Shown: positions 6,945 to 15,379 of the stretch, piece by piece | Layout of the letters: each line of letters opens with the position of its first letter | Numbering within the stretch: position 1 is the stretch's first letter | NCBI GenBank assembly: GCA_044226045.1 | Contig: JBGAHR010000004.1 | Coordinates: 90,544-154,543, forward strand | Origin: Endoryza sp044226045 | GTDB taxonomy: Bacteria > Bacteroidota > Bacteroidia > Chitinophagales > Chitinophagaceae | Direction of reading: 5' to 3' | DNA: 64,000 bases | Notes under the pieces: model-generated | What the model was told of the DNA's origin: nothing | Database searches by the model: none | What the model saw: the letters and a program-made list of their open reading frames with translations, nothing else | Made by a program: the position numbers and the translations under genes

Positions 6945-9326
6945 ATGAAAAGAGTTCTTGCGTTTGCAGTGATGTTCAGCGGAGCGGTAGCTTCTGCTCA
7001 GAATATCCAGAACAACCCTGGATCGAATCACGGCAACAAGTTCGAGCAACTGGGAACCATCCTTCCCACGCCGAATGAGTACCGTACGGCCAGTGGAGCG
7101 CCAGGTCCCAAGTACTGGCAACAACGTTGTGATTATGACATTAAATGTGAACTGGATGAAGCCAAACAAAAGCTCACCGGTTCGGAAGTTGTCACTTATT
7201 TCAACAACTCTCCGGATGAACTGCGTTTTATCTGGCTTCAGCTCGATGAAAACCAGCACAGCACTACCAAGAATGCGAACTATCAGAACAGCCAGACCAT
7301 GCCCCGCAACATCAGCGATGTGGGTCTGCAGCGTTTTGAAGATGCCAAGTCTGATAATGGTTACGGATTCAACATCACCAAACTGACCGATGCAACCGGC
7401 AAGGCACTCAAGTACACCGTTAACAAAACGATGATGCGCGTAGAACTGCCCGCGCCTGTGAAGCCTGGTCAGAAATTCGTGTTCAATCTCGACTGGAACT
7501 ACAATATCGTTGACCGGTTGAAATTCGGCGGCGCCCGCGGCGGATATGAATATTTCCCCGAAGATGGCAACTACCTGTTCACAATGGCTCAGTGGTATCC
7601 ACGCCTTTGCGTTTACAGCGATTTCCAGGGATGGCAGAACCACCAGTTTACCGGCCGTGGAGAGTTCGCTCTTACATTTGGCAACTTCAAAGTTCAGATG
7701 ACGGTTCCTGCGGATCACGTGGTTGGCAGTACCGGTGAATGCCTCAACTATGCAGCCAACCTCACTCCTGCCCAGCTCGCCCGCTGGACAAAAGCACAAA
7801 CTTCCAAAGAGCCTGTAGAAATCGTAACACTCGAGGAAGCTAAAAAAGCAGAAGGACAGAAGAGCAAGGCCAAAAAAACATGGATCTACAAAGCCGATAA
7901 CGTTCGTGACTTTGCCTGGACATCCAGCCGCAAATTTGTGTGGGACGCGATGCCGGTTAATATCGAAGGCAAGAAAATCATGGCGATGAGCTTTTATGGA
8001 AAGGAAGCCTATGGTCTGTATCGCAAATTTTCTACAAAGGCCGTTGCTCACACCATCAAAACATATTCTAAGTTCACTATTCCATACCCCTACCCTGTTG
8101 CTCAGAGCGTAGAAGCATCCAATGGTATGGAATATCCCATGATCTGCTTCAACTTCGGCAGAACCGAAAAAGACGGCAGCTATAGTGAAGGCACTAAATA
8201 TGGCATGCTCGGTGTAATCATCCATGAAGTGGGTCACAACTTCTTCCCGATGATCATCAACAGTGATGAGCGTCAGTGGAGCTGGATGGATGAAGGATTG
8301 AACTCATTTGTGGAATACCTCGCTGAGGAACTGTGGGACAATAAATTTCCGACCCGTGGCGGACCCGCCTGGACGATCACCGATTACATGAAACTCCCCA
8401 AAGATCAATTGGAGCCGATCATGTCCAACTCAGAAAACATCGTTGGTTTCGGTCCTAACGCCTATACTAAGCCTGCAACTGGTCTGAACATTCTTCGCGA
8501 AACCATCATGGGTCGTGAATTGTTTGACTACGCTTTCAAAGAGTACGCTCGCCGTTGGGCCTTCAAGCATCCGCAACCTCAGGATCTTTTCCGTACGCTG
8601 GAAGATGCCAGTGGAGAAGACCTCGACTGGTTCTGGAGAGGCTGGTTCTATGGAACAGATGCCTGCGATATGGCCATCGATACCGTAAAATATTTTACAG
8701 CTGATCTGAGCAAAGATCCGGAAGCCAGCAAAGAGCAAACAGTGATGCGCGGCCTGGCAAAACCCCAGGGCAGCACATTCGATGATATCTCCAAGATTCG
8801 CAACCGCGATGACAAGAACATTGTTTTCGCTGCAGATGCGGATACGGCGCTGCAGGATTTCTACTATCGCTACAACCGCGGAAAAGAAGCATACGATACT
8901 GCCAAATATGCGGTAACCATCCCCAGCAATAACCTGGAAGGCCTCGACGCTGCTGAAAAAGCAAAACTCGCCGGCAAGCATTTCTATGAAATCACTTTCA
9001 GCAATAAAGGCGGACTGGTGATGCCACTGATCATTGAGTTCACCTACAAAGACGGAACCAAAGATGTGGAAAGAATCCCCGCACAGGTTTGGCGTTTGAA
9101 CGAACAGAAAGTGGTGAAGACCTTTATGAAAGATAAAGAAGTAGCCAGCATCAAACTCGATCCGCTGAAAGAAACAGCCGATATCAACGAGAGCAACAAC
9201 AGCTGGGGTACAATCAAAGAACCCAGCAAGTTCACTGCCTTCAAACAAAAGCAGGGCGCCGTTCGCGGTCAGTCTACCGGAATCAACCCCATGCAGAAAG
9301 CAGAAGAAAAGAAAAAGGCTTTCTAA
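6945..9326 (+). CDS. M1-family zinc metallopeptidase, secreted
   Basis: 793 residues with a signal peptide (MKRVLAFAVMFSGAVASAQ). Residues about 60-260 form the N-terminal beta-saddle of aminopeptidase N-like proteins. The gluzincin catalytic core has HEVGH (HExxH) near residue 427 and the third zinc ligand in 'SWMDEGLNSFVEY' about 20 residues on. The exopeptidase region 'SNGMEYPM' stands in place of GAMEN. The extended C-terminal half ends in a Lys-rich tail. It probably trims peptides in the periplasm or at the surface. It follows HupE/UreJ and is closed by a strong hairpin terminator at 9354. Codon usage looks rich in highly used codons, so it may be well expressed (impression only). Confidence 0.9.
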   Translation: MKRVLAFAVMFSGAVASAQNIQNNPGSNHGNKFEQLGTILPTPNEYRTASGAPGPKYWQQRCDYDIKCELDEAKQKLTGSEVVTYFNNSPDELRFIWLQLDENQHSTTKNANYQNSQTMPRNISDVGLQRFEDAKSDNGYGFNITKLTDATGKALKYTVNKTMMRVELPAPVKPGQKFVFNLDWNYNIVDRLKFGGARGGYEYFPEDGNYLFTMAQWYPRLCVYSDFQGWQNHQFTGRGEFALTFGNFKVQMTVPADHVVGSTGECLNYAANLTPAQLARWTKAQTSKEPVEIVTLEEAKKAEGQKSKAKKTWIYKADNVRDFAWTSSRKFVWDAMPVNIEGKKIMAMSFYGKEAYGLYRKFSTKAVAHTIKTYSKFTIPYPYPVAQSVEASNGMEYPMICFNFGRTEKDGSYSEGTKYGMLGVIIHEVGHNFFPMIINSDERQWSWMDEGLNSFVEYLAEELWDNKFPTRGGPAWTITDYMKLPKDQLEPIMSNSENIVGFGPNAYTKPATGLNILRETIMGRELFDYAFKEYARRWAFKHPQPQDLFRTLEDASGEDLDWFWRGWFYGTDACDMAIDTVKYFTADLSKDPEASKEQTVMRGLAKPQGSTFDDISKIRNRDDKNIVFAADADTALQDFYYRYNRGKEAYDTAKYAVTIPSNNLEGLDAAEKAKLAGKHFYEITFSNKGGLVMPLIIEFTYKDGTKDVERIPAQVWRLNEQKVVKTFMKDKEVASIKLDPLKETADINESNNSWGTIKEPSKFTAFKQKQGAVRGQSTGINPMQKAEEKKKAF

Positions 9327-9353
9327 CCTGAAAATCTTGTTCTTATTAAATAG

Positions 9354-9387
9354 AAAACTCCGGGCAAATTGTCCGGAGTTTTTTTTA
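9354..9387 (+). terminator. Intrinsic terminator after the M1 peptidase
   Basis: Stem AACTCCGG (9356-9363) pairs perfectly with CCGGAGTT (9373-9380) around a 9-base loop, followed by a run of T. It lies 28 bp after the peptidase stop. Confidence 0.9.
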
Positions 9388-9549
9388 TGCAGGTCTAACT
9401 GACCCGAGAAAAATGATTTATACAATGAGCGGATAAATAATCCGTTTTCTGCTATCAGTATTTTTGAGCAGGGAAACCAGTTATCGAATTTGAATGGCGT
9501 CAGCGATAAACTGCTATGGCCATTTAGTCTGACTAATTACCTTCCTGGC

Positions 9550-9624
9550 TCAACATCCTTTGGCAAAAAACAGCACGAATGCCACCACTACCGGTATCCA
9601 GAAAAATAGGAAAGATTTGTTCAT
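9550..9624 (-). CDS. 24-residue single-span membrane peptide downstream of the RHH gene
   Basis: An ATG at 9624 opens 24 codons: MNKS, a continuous hydrophobic stretch (FLFFWIPVVVAFVLFF), then AKGC and TGA. The start is 15 bp after the stop of the ribbon-helix-helix gene and in the same direction, so it is probably the third cistron of the SPFH operon. The sequence has the profile of a bona fide small membrane protein: charged N-end, one 16-residue span, short charged tail. I recognise no family. Chance cannot be excluded, but a hydrophobic frame this clean and ending right after the span is suggestive. Confidence 0.5.
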   Translation of the reverse strand: MNKSFLFFWIPVVVAFVLFFAKGC

Positions 9625-9639
9625 GTAGGTTAATTTACA

Positions 9640-9831
9640 TCAGGAGCTTTTCGAATCATTTTTACCGGAGGGCTTGTCGGCGGCTTTCTTTCTTCCTGAT
9701 TCCTTCAGGGCTTTGTCTACCAACCATTCTATCTGGCCATTGACACTACGAAACTCATCAGCCGCCCATTTCTCGAGCGCCTTATACATTTCTTCATCGA
9801 TTCTTAAAACAAAATTCTTTTTTCCCGCCAT
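9640..9831 (-). CDS. Arc/ribbon-helix-helix DNA-binding protein
   Basis: 63 residues. The start 'KKNFVLRIDEEMYKALEKWA' shows the beta strand plus first helix of the Arc/MetJ/CopG fold, and 'RSVNGQIEWLVDKAL' gives the second helix. The last 20 residues are a Lys/Ser/Asp-rich flexible tail. RHH proteins bind DNA as dimers through the antiparallel strand and often recognise tandem 8-bp palindromes. Such a pair (TGATATCA twice) lies over the promoter of this same operon at 10736-10754, so autoregulation is a reasonable inference. It follows the SPFH gene by 18 bp. Confidence 0.85.
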   Translation of the reverse strand: MAGKKNFVLRIDEEMYKALEKWAADEFRSVNGQIEWLVDKALKESGRKKAADKPSGKNDSKSS

Positions 9832-9849
9832 TGGATTTCCCGATAAAAC

Positions 9850-10719
9850 TTATTGATACAAGGTGCCGGTATTCAGGATTGGCTGTGCGCCTTTCTCTCC
9901 GCATAATACCACCATCAGATTACTTACCATGGTGGCTTTCTTCTCTTCATCGAGATGCACAATTTCTTTTTTAGACAGCTGCTCCAGGGCCAGCTCCACC
10001 ATGCCCACAGCGCCTTCCACGATCTTAAATCTCGCGGCTACAATAGCGCTTGCCTGTTGACGCTGCAGCATGGCACCCGCAATTTCAGCCGCATAAGCCA
10101 GGTGACTGATGCGCGCCTCCTTGATGACAATACCCGCCGGTGACAGCCTTTCATTCAATTCTTTTTCCAGCATGGCATTGACCTGTTCGCCGCCATCTCT
10201 CAGGGTGATAGTGGCTGTTTCATCTTCCATATGATCATACGCGTAACTGGTAGCAAGGTGGCGTATTGCGGCTTCACTTTGCACCTTGACGTAGTGATTA
10301 TAGTCTGCCACTTCAAAAGCAGCTTTGTAAGTATCCTGGACCTGCCAAACGATGACCGCGGCGATTTCAATAGGGTTACCCATTTTATCGTTCACTTTCA
10401 GTTTGGCGCTTTCGAGGTTCTCAGAACGAAGCGAGATCTTTTGCTTTTTAAAAAGGGGATTCACAAACAACAATCCGTTCTCTTTGGCAGTACCAACATA
10501 TTTTCCAAAGAAGGTCATCACCCTCGAGTGATTCGGATTGATAACAATGATACCAGAGCTCAGATAAACTGATGCCAGCAGGCCGATGACGCCATAAAGT
10601 GCGTACCATCCGTCTTTCAAAGTGCCGGCTTTGACCAGTAGCAACACAGAAGCAACCAGCAATACAAGAGACAAAAGCAGTGCGAGATAACCGGAAACAG
10701 GTTTAATGATCTTTTCCAT
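9850..10719 (-). CDS. SPFH/Band-7 (stomatin-like) membrane protein
   Basis: 289 residues. Two hydrophobic segments at about 12-31 and 38-60 anchor it. They are followed by an SPFH/prohibitin-homology domain at about residues 60-250, with 'RVMTFFGKYVGTAKENGLLF' at its start and 'VNDKMGNPIEIAAVIVWQV' inside. A coiled region with 'EARISHLAYAAEIAGAMLQR' follows. SPFH proteins oligomerise into membrane cages or microdomains and chaperone membrane proteases. It is the first gene of the operon with the RHH protein and the 24-residue membrane peptide. Its promoter carries the tandem operator described separately. Confidence 0.88.
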   Translation of the reverse strand: MEKIIKPVSGYLALLLSLVLLVASVLLLVKAGTLKDGWYALYGVIGLLASVYLSSGIIVINPNHSRVMTFFGKYVGTAKENGLLFVNPLFKKQKISLRSENLESAKLKVNDKMGNPIEIAAVIVWQVQDTYKAAFEVADYNHYVKVQSEAAIRHLATSYAYDHMEDETATITLRDGGEQVNAMLEKELNERLSPAGIVIKEARISHLAYAAEIAGAMLQRQQASAIVAARFKIVEGAVGMVELALEQLSKKEIVHLDEEKKATMVSNLMVVLCGEKGAQPILNTGTLYQ

Positions 10720-10735
10720 ATATGTTCGGTTTGAA

Positions 10736-10783
10736 TGATATCAATTTGATATCAAATATACATCAAAGCCGGAATCTTCCAAA
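10736..10783 (-). promoter_or_regulatory. Promoter of the SPFH operon with tandem TGATATCA operator
   Basis: On the minus strand TTTG (10780-10783), a 19-bp spacer and TATATTTG (10753-10760) form a full match to the Bacteroidota -33/-7 promoter. Two perfect 8-bp palindromes TGATATCA (10747-10754 and 10736-10743), 11 bp centre to centre, lie from the end of the -7 box across the expected start site. This geometry resembles tandem met boxes bound by MetJ, and the operon encodes an RHH protein. Confidence 0.7.
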
Positions 10784-10796
10784 TAATTTTTAGGCT

Positions 10797-11358
10797 TAGG
10801 ACGCGAATAACGCGAATTATACGAATTACGCGAATTATACGAATTAGGCGAATTAGGCTAATGCAGACCTGACTGAGGTGATAAAGGCTGGCAGTTTGCG
10901 GTTTGCAGTTTCTCTTTCTGCGGTTGGCAGTTCGGCGGAGGCGGAGAGTTGCAATTATTCAAGCATGCAGCTCCCCGAGCACGAGAAATGCGAAGGGCGG
11001 TTTGTATCATTCACGATGTTCCGTTTCTTTCTTGCGTTGTTTCTGTTTCTGTTTCAGGGTTCGGAAAAATCGGATATTTCTGTTTCTCTTTCTGTATCAT
11101 TTTTTCTGTTTCTCTTTCTGTTTCTCCTGTTTCTGTTTCTCTGTTTCCCTTTCCGAGTCTTACAATTTTCGCCTATTCATCTCCTTCGGCGGAGGTATCA
11201 TTCACGATGTTCCGTCCCGGAGAAACTGTAATTCTCGGAGAGCGCGAGTTTATCGTTTCAGGTTTAACGTTCTCTTTCTTTCTGTTATCGTTTCTGTTTC
11301 TTTCTGTTTCTCTCTTTCCGCTCCCAATCCCGCTCCCGCTCCCACTCCCGCTCTCATT
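10797..11358. repeat. 562-bp spacer filled with several families of 6-9 bp degenerate tandem units
   Basis: No convincing gene is present; long frames here are by-products of low complexity. Successive blocks are: units of GCGAATTA/ACGAATTA at 10801-10860; GGTTTGCA/GGTTGGCA at 10893-10935; TTTCTG/TTTCTC at 11025-11150 and 11270-11320; and GCTCCC/ACTCCC at 11320-11360. A 21-bp direct repeat, exact, occurs at 11004-11024 and 11195-11215 (core TCATTCACGATGTTCCG). The same unit families recur in other spacers of the window. The block lies between the 5' region of the SPFH operon and the 3' end of the MORN-type gene. Confidence 0.75.
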
Positions 11359-12018
11359 CTACTCTCCGCCTGTGCTTCCGTCTCTTACTTTCACTTTTTT
11401 CTTTCCGCTGTTTTTCTTTTCGAATTCAAGAACTTCTTTGGGTTTGTTGATGGTCTTTTTCTCGCCATCTTTGGGTTTTACTTCCGCGGTAGGGGCAGAT
11501 TCGAGCTTTCCTAAAGTGTAGGTTTCTGTTTTCACGACTCGTCCGGATTCGGGGTCGTAATATTTCCATACGCCGTGTTTGAGTGCGGCGCCTTCATTTT
11601 TGACAATCACTTTTCGATAACTGTCGAGTTTATCGACATCTTCCACATCGATGGTATCATATACTTTATCAGGATTAAGCGCCTTCCAGCTTTGTTCTAC
11701 TCTGAGATCGCCCATAGTAGTGTAATACTGGCAAACACCGTCTTTGAAGCCCCATTTGTAATTTTCGATCCCTATGATATCCCCCGTCAGGGAATAAACT
11801 CTCCAGACACCTTCTTTCCGGTCGTTTTTGTAGAAACCCTCTTCTTCATAACCGGGCTCGCCTCTCACGGACTCCACCCTGTTTACCCAGGGACCCTGCT
11901 TTTTGCCACTCATGTCAACACGATTTAATGTGTCTCCTTTGGCCCCGATCATATAGTCTTTCCATTGGGAAAAACCTTTCAGGGAAAACAACATAATCAG
12001 ACTCAGAATCCAGCGCAT
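11359..12018 (-). CDS. Exported MORN-type repeat protein
   Basis: 219 residues with a signal peptide (MRWILSLIMLFSLKGFSQ). The mature part has repeated short segments ending in G-x-W: 'GKKQGPWVNRV', 'DRKEGVWRVYS', 'GFKDGVCQYY', 'ALKHGVWKYY'. This is the pattern of MORN-variant (YwqK-like) repeat proteins that are common in Bacteroidota. The C-terminal 45 residues are Lys/Glu-rich and probably disordered. Function is unknown; the repeats usually form an extended beta hairpin stack used for binding. It is divergent from the BNR-propeller gene with a 45-bp gap. Its stop codon borders the low-complexity spacer to the left. Confidence 0.7.
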   Translation of the reverse strand: MRWILSLIMLFSLKGFSQWKDYMIGAKGDTLNRVDMSGKKQGPWVNRVESVRGEPGYEEEGFYKNDRKEGVWRVYSLTGDIIGIENYKWGFKDGVCQYYTTMGDLRVEQSWKALNPDKVYDTIDVEDVDKLDSYRKVIVKNEGAALKHGVWKYYDPESGRVVKTETYTLGKLESAPTAEVKPKDGEKKTINKPKEVLEFEKKNSGKKKVKVRDGSTGGE

Positions 12019-12063
12019 GTTTTGTATGTTTATACCCTTAAAAACGAATAAAAGGGCTGCTTT

Positions 12064-14709
12064 ATGATGCCAAAACTACTGCAAATCACAGGCCGACTAT
12101 TGATTTTAACAAGCCTGCTCAGCCTCTCCCATGCTGATTCCTTTTCCCAGATCAAGCCAACTCCCGGCGCGGACCGGTTAAAAACCATTCAGCAACGTAA
12201 GCTCATGGATATGAAATCGATGGTTCGCTCTGTTCCTTTTCGCAATATCGGACCCACGGTGATGAGCGGTCGCGTGGTTGACCTGGATGTGAATCCGGAA
12301 GATCCGACAGAATTTTATGTTGCCTACGCCACCGGCGGACTCTGGCACACGGTCAATAACGGCCAGAGCTTTGTGCCTGTTTTCGACTCGGAAGATATCA
12401 TGACAATCGGGGATATCGCCGTAAACTGGAAAACACACACGATCTGGCTGGGTACGGGCGAAGTAAACAGCAGCCGTTCCACTTATGCCGGCATCGGCCT
12501 TTACAAAAGCACCAACAACGGCAAAAACTGGGAATACCTGGGATTGCCGGAATCTCAACACATCGGTAAAATACAGTTGCACCCAACCGACAACAATACC
12601 GCCTGGGTAGCAGTATTGGGGCACCTGTATTCGCCCAGTAAAGACCGGGGTGTTTATAAAACAACAGATGGCGGCAAAACCTGGAAGAATACCCTTTATG
12701 TGGATGAAAATACCGGCGCCATCGATCTTGATATCAATCCCGAAAATCCCGACGAAGTGTATGCAGCCATGTGGTACCGGACAAGGACTGCCTGGAATTT
12801 TGAAGAAAGCGGCAGAACAAGCGGTATGTACAAAAGCGTAGATGGTGGTAATACCTGGCAGCTGAGCAGCAAAGAAGGAGCCGGCTTTCCTACCGGTGCC
12901 GGCACGGGCAGAATCGGGCTGGCGGTTTATCCCAAAAACCCGAAGATTGTTTATGCTATCGTAGATAATCAAACGATCAAACCCGACAACAGCAACAAGG
13001 CTGCTGATACCACCTTTAAGCTGTCGGATTTTAAATCACTCACCAAAGAGAGCTTTGCGACGCTGGATGATAAAAAACTGGAGCAGTTTCTTCGCAGAAA
13101 CCGCTTACCGGCCAAATACACGGCGGCATCCGTTAAATCACTGGTGGCTACCGATAAGGTAAAACCTACAGCGGTGTATGATTACCTGAATGTAAATGAC
13201 GGATTTGTTAATTCGGGTATTTATGGTTGCCAGGTTTACAAAAGTGAAGACGCCGGACAAACCTGGAAAAAAACACACGAAAAAGACATCAGCATTTATT
13301 CCACCTACGGTTATTATTTTGGAAAGATCTATGTCTCCCCTTACAATGAAAACAAGGTGATCATCTTTGGCGTACCCCTTCAGTTGTCGACAGATGGTGG
13401 CAAAACTTTCAAAAGCATCGACAAAGCAAATATGCATTCGGATCACCATGCAATTTGGATCAATCCGAAAAGAGATTCCCATATTATAGATGGAAATGAT
13501 GGTGGCGCCAACATTACCTACGACAATGGCGAACATTGGTTCAAATGCAACACGCCTCCTGTCGGTCAGTTTTATTCTGTTACCACCGATGATGCCAAGC
13601 CCTATAACGTGTACGGAGGATTGCAGGACAATGGCGTGTGGGTGGGCCCCTCCAACAACAAGGAAGACATTGGATGGATGGATGACGGCAACTACCCTTT
13701 CAAAGCCCTGGGTGGTGGAGATGGTATGCAGGTTCAGGTGGATACCCGCGATAACTCCACCGTTTACGCCGGTTCACAGTTCGGCAGCTATTTCCGTATG
13801 AACAGAGTAACGGGCGGCGATAGACGCTTTATTCGTCCGACACACGACCTTGGCGAACTCCCGCTGCGATTCAACTGGGAAACGCCGATCCTGCTCAGCC
13901 GGCATAACCAGGATGTGTTCTATTATGGTTCCAACCGCTTTCATCGTTCCATGTTGAAAGGTGACAGCCTCAGAACGATGAGTGAAGACCTTACCAACGG
14001 AAAAAAAGAAGGCGATGTTCCTTTCGGTACCCTGACTACTATATCAGAATCTCCCCTTCGTTTTGGATTGATCTATGTCGGTTCAGATGATGGCAATATC
14101 CACTTCACTACGGACGGAGGATATACCTGGAAAAAAATCGGGCAGAACCTGCCGCAGGGATTGTGGGTCAGTCAGCTTACTGCCTCCCAGTTCAAGGAAG
14201 GAAGGGTGTACGTAACACTCAATGGATACAGAAACGATCATTTCCTTCCCTACCTGTTTGTAAGCGAAGACTATGGCAATAGCTGGAAAGCGATCGGGAA
14301 AGATCTTCCGTTTGAACCGCTGAATGTGGTGAGAGAGGATAACAAATACGATAGCATACTATATGTTGGCAGCGATGGCGGCTTGTATGTAAGCATCGAT
14401 GCCGGTAACAGTTTCATGGCCTGGAACAATGGCCTTCCGAAATCCATCCCGGTTCATGATATCGCTATTCAAAACCGCGAAAATGAGATCGTGCTGGGTA
14501 CGCATGGAAGAAGCCTGTACATCGCCAAGCTGGACAGTGTACAAATCCTTTTGAAAGATCCTGAGTTCCGCCAGAAGAAGCAATCGGAAGTGGATAAGAC
14601 CCTCGCAGTTGCCGGTGGCGTCCCTTTCAAGGATCTTTACAATCGCGAAGGCATAGAAGTGGCCTGTCCCCCATTGGCTCCCGCAAAAAAGCAGAAGAAA
14701 AAGGGATAA
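12064..14709 (+). CDS. Large BNR/Asp-box beta-propeller protein (VPS10/sortilin-like, glycosyl-hydrolase-like), secreted
   Basis: 881 residues with a signal peptide (LLILTSLLSLSHADSFSQ). At least six Asp-box motifs of the S/T-x-D-x-G-x-T-W type are visible: 'TTDGGKTW', 'SVDGGNTW', 'SEDAGQTW', 'TTDGGYTW', 'SEDYGNSW' and 'SIDAGNSF'. They mark a double seven-bladed propeller like those of VPS10 and the GH74 xyloglucanases. Members of this Bacteroidota group are usually annotated as glycosyl hydrolases, but catalytic residues cannot be assigned here. The C-terminus is Lys-rich with no T9SS sorting domain. A parvulin gene follows after 19 bp, probably in the same transcript. Confidence 0.85.
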   Translation: MMPKLLQITGRLLILTSLLSLSHADSFSQIKPTPGADRLKTIQQRKLMDMKSMVRSVPFRNIGPTVMSGRVVDLDVNPEDPTEFYVAYATGGLWHTVNNGQSFVPVFDSEDIMTIGDIAVNWKTHTIWLGTGEVNSSRSTYAGIGLYKSTNNGKNWEYLGLPESQHIGKIQLHPTDNNTAWVAVLGHLYSPSKDRGVYKTTDGGKTWKNTLYVDENTGAIDLDINPENPDEVYAAMWYRTRTAWNFEESGRTSGMYKSVDGGNTWQLSSKEGAGFPTGAGTGRIGLAVYPKNPKIVYAIVDNQTIKPDNSNKAADTTFKLSDFKSLTKESFATLDDKKLEQFLRRNRLPAKYTAASVKSLVATDKVKPTAVYDYLNVNDGFVNSGIYGCQVYKSEDAGQTWKKTHEKDISIYSTYGYYFGKIYVSPYNENKVIIFGVPLQLSTDGGKTFKSIDKANMHSDHHAIWINPKRDSHIIDGNDGGANITYDNGEHWFKCNTPPVGQFYSVTTDDAKPYNVYGGLQDNGVWVGPSNNKEDIGWMDDGNYPFKALGGGDGMQVQVDTRDNSTVYAGSQFGSYFRMNRVTGGDRRFIRPTHDLGELPLRFNWETPILLSRHNQDVFYYGSNRFHRSMLKGDSLRTMSEDLTNGKKEGDVPFGTLTTISESPLRFGLIYVGSDDGNIHFTTDGGYTWKKIGQNLPQGLWVSQLTASQFKEGRVYVTLNGYRNDHFLPYLFVSEDYGNSWKAIGKDLPFEPLNVVREDNKYDSILYVGSDGGLYVSIDAGNSFMAWNNGLPKSIPVHDIAIQNRENEIVLGTHGRSLYIAKLDSVQILLKDPEFRQKKQSEVDKTLAVAGGVPFKDLYNREGIEVACPPLAPAKKQKKKG

Positions 14710-14728
14710 CCTATAAACGTGACGCAGC

Positions 14729-15379
14729 ATGATGAAGATTAAAGAAAGCCTGGTTAAGCGGCAATGGCTGTTATTGTTGTTATTGGTACCGGTTACCCTG
14801 TTCGGCCAGAACAAAACGATCACGCAGATCAGGCAGGAACTGGAAAAATCCACGAACCCACCTCTGTATGTGAAGGATGTACTGAAGAAAAAATTCATCC
14901 TCGATACAGTACCGATCATGCGCACCAGTCATTTCGCGGGATTGCCAGACAGCCTGGCCTATACTGGTAAAATCGGTAAGGTATACGGGCCTTTCGATAA
15001 AGGCAGGATACTGGTACAGGTGCTGGCGAAATTGCCCAATACCTTTAACCGGGTGGGACAGATATTCATCGATACCACGGTATTCACCAGACGAAAAGCG
15101 GATTCACTGGCCAATGATATCCTGACCCGTATCAGAAACGGATCGGCCAGTTTTGAAGACATGGCTTCGGTGTGGAGTATGGGTGGAGAAGCGCCGTTGA
15201 AGGGCGACCTGGGATGGATAGCACAGGGTGCCATGATTCCCGAAATTGAAAAGGCCCTTCGAACACACAAAAAAGGAGATGTATTTAAGGTCTGGACGAA
15301 AGCCGGTGTTCACATCATAAGAAAAACAGACACGAAACAAGACAATGGGTTTGCGTTGTTGATGAGAGTACTGTTGTGA
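14729..15379 (+). CDS. PpiC-type (parvulin) peptidyl-prolyl isomerase, exported
   Basis: 216 residues. An N-terminal hydrophobic signal (WLLLLLLVPVTLFGQ) is followed by a parvulin domain at about residues 85-205. It shows 'ARNRIRNG'-like spacing as 'ILTRIRNGSASFEDMASVWS', then 'LKGDLGWIAQGAMIPEIEKAL' and the final 'VKTWxxxGVHIIR' type strand, here 'VWTKAGVHIIRKTD'. It probably assists folding of exported proteins in the periplasm. The position directly after the large secreted propeller protein suggests it could help that substrate (inference). The stop codon TGA is immediately followed by the first GGATTAC-type repeat unit. Confidence 0.82.
   Translation: MMKIKESLVKRQWLLLLLLVPVTLFGQNKTITQIRQELEKSTNPPLYVKDVLKKKFILDTVPIMRTSHFAGLPDSLAYTGKIGKVYGPFDKGRILVQVLAKLPNTFNRVGQIFIDTTVFTRRKADSLANDILTRIRNGSASFEDMASVWSMGGEAPLKGDLGWIAQGAMIPEIEKALRTHKKGDVFKVWTKAGVHIIRKTDTKQDNGFALLMRVLL

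Noticed and set aside
6888..8237. 449-codon minus-strand open frame opposite the M1 peptidase (and 331 codons at 8430-9425)
   Set aside because: It is antisense to a gene with clear catalytic motifs. Long shadow frames are expected from its codon bias, and the products have no recognisable domains.
10878..11521. Three overlapping plus-strand frames of 117-203 codons with Phe/Leu/Ser/Val-rich products
   Set aside because: They arise from TTTCTG/TTTCTC and CTCCC repeats read in all three frames. There is no start signal or family, and composition is that of the repeat.
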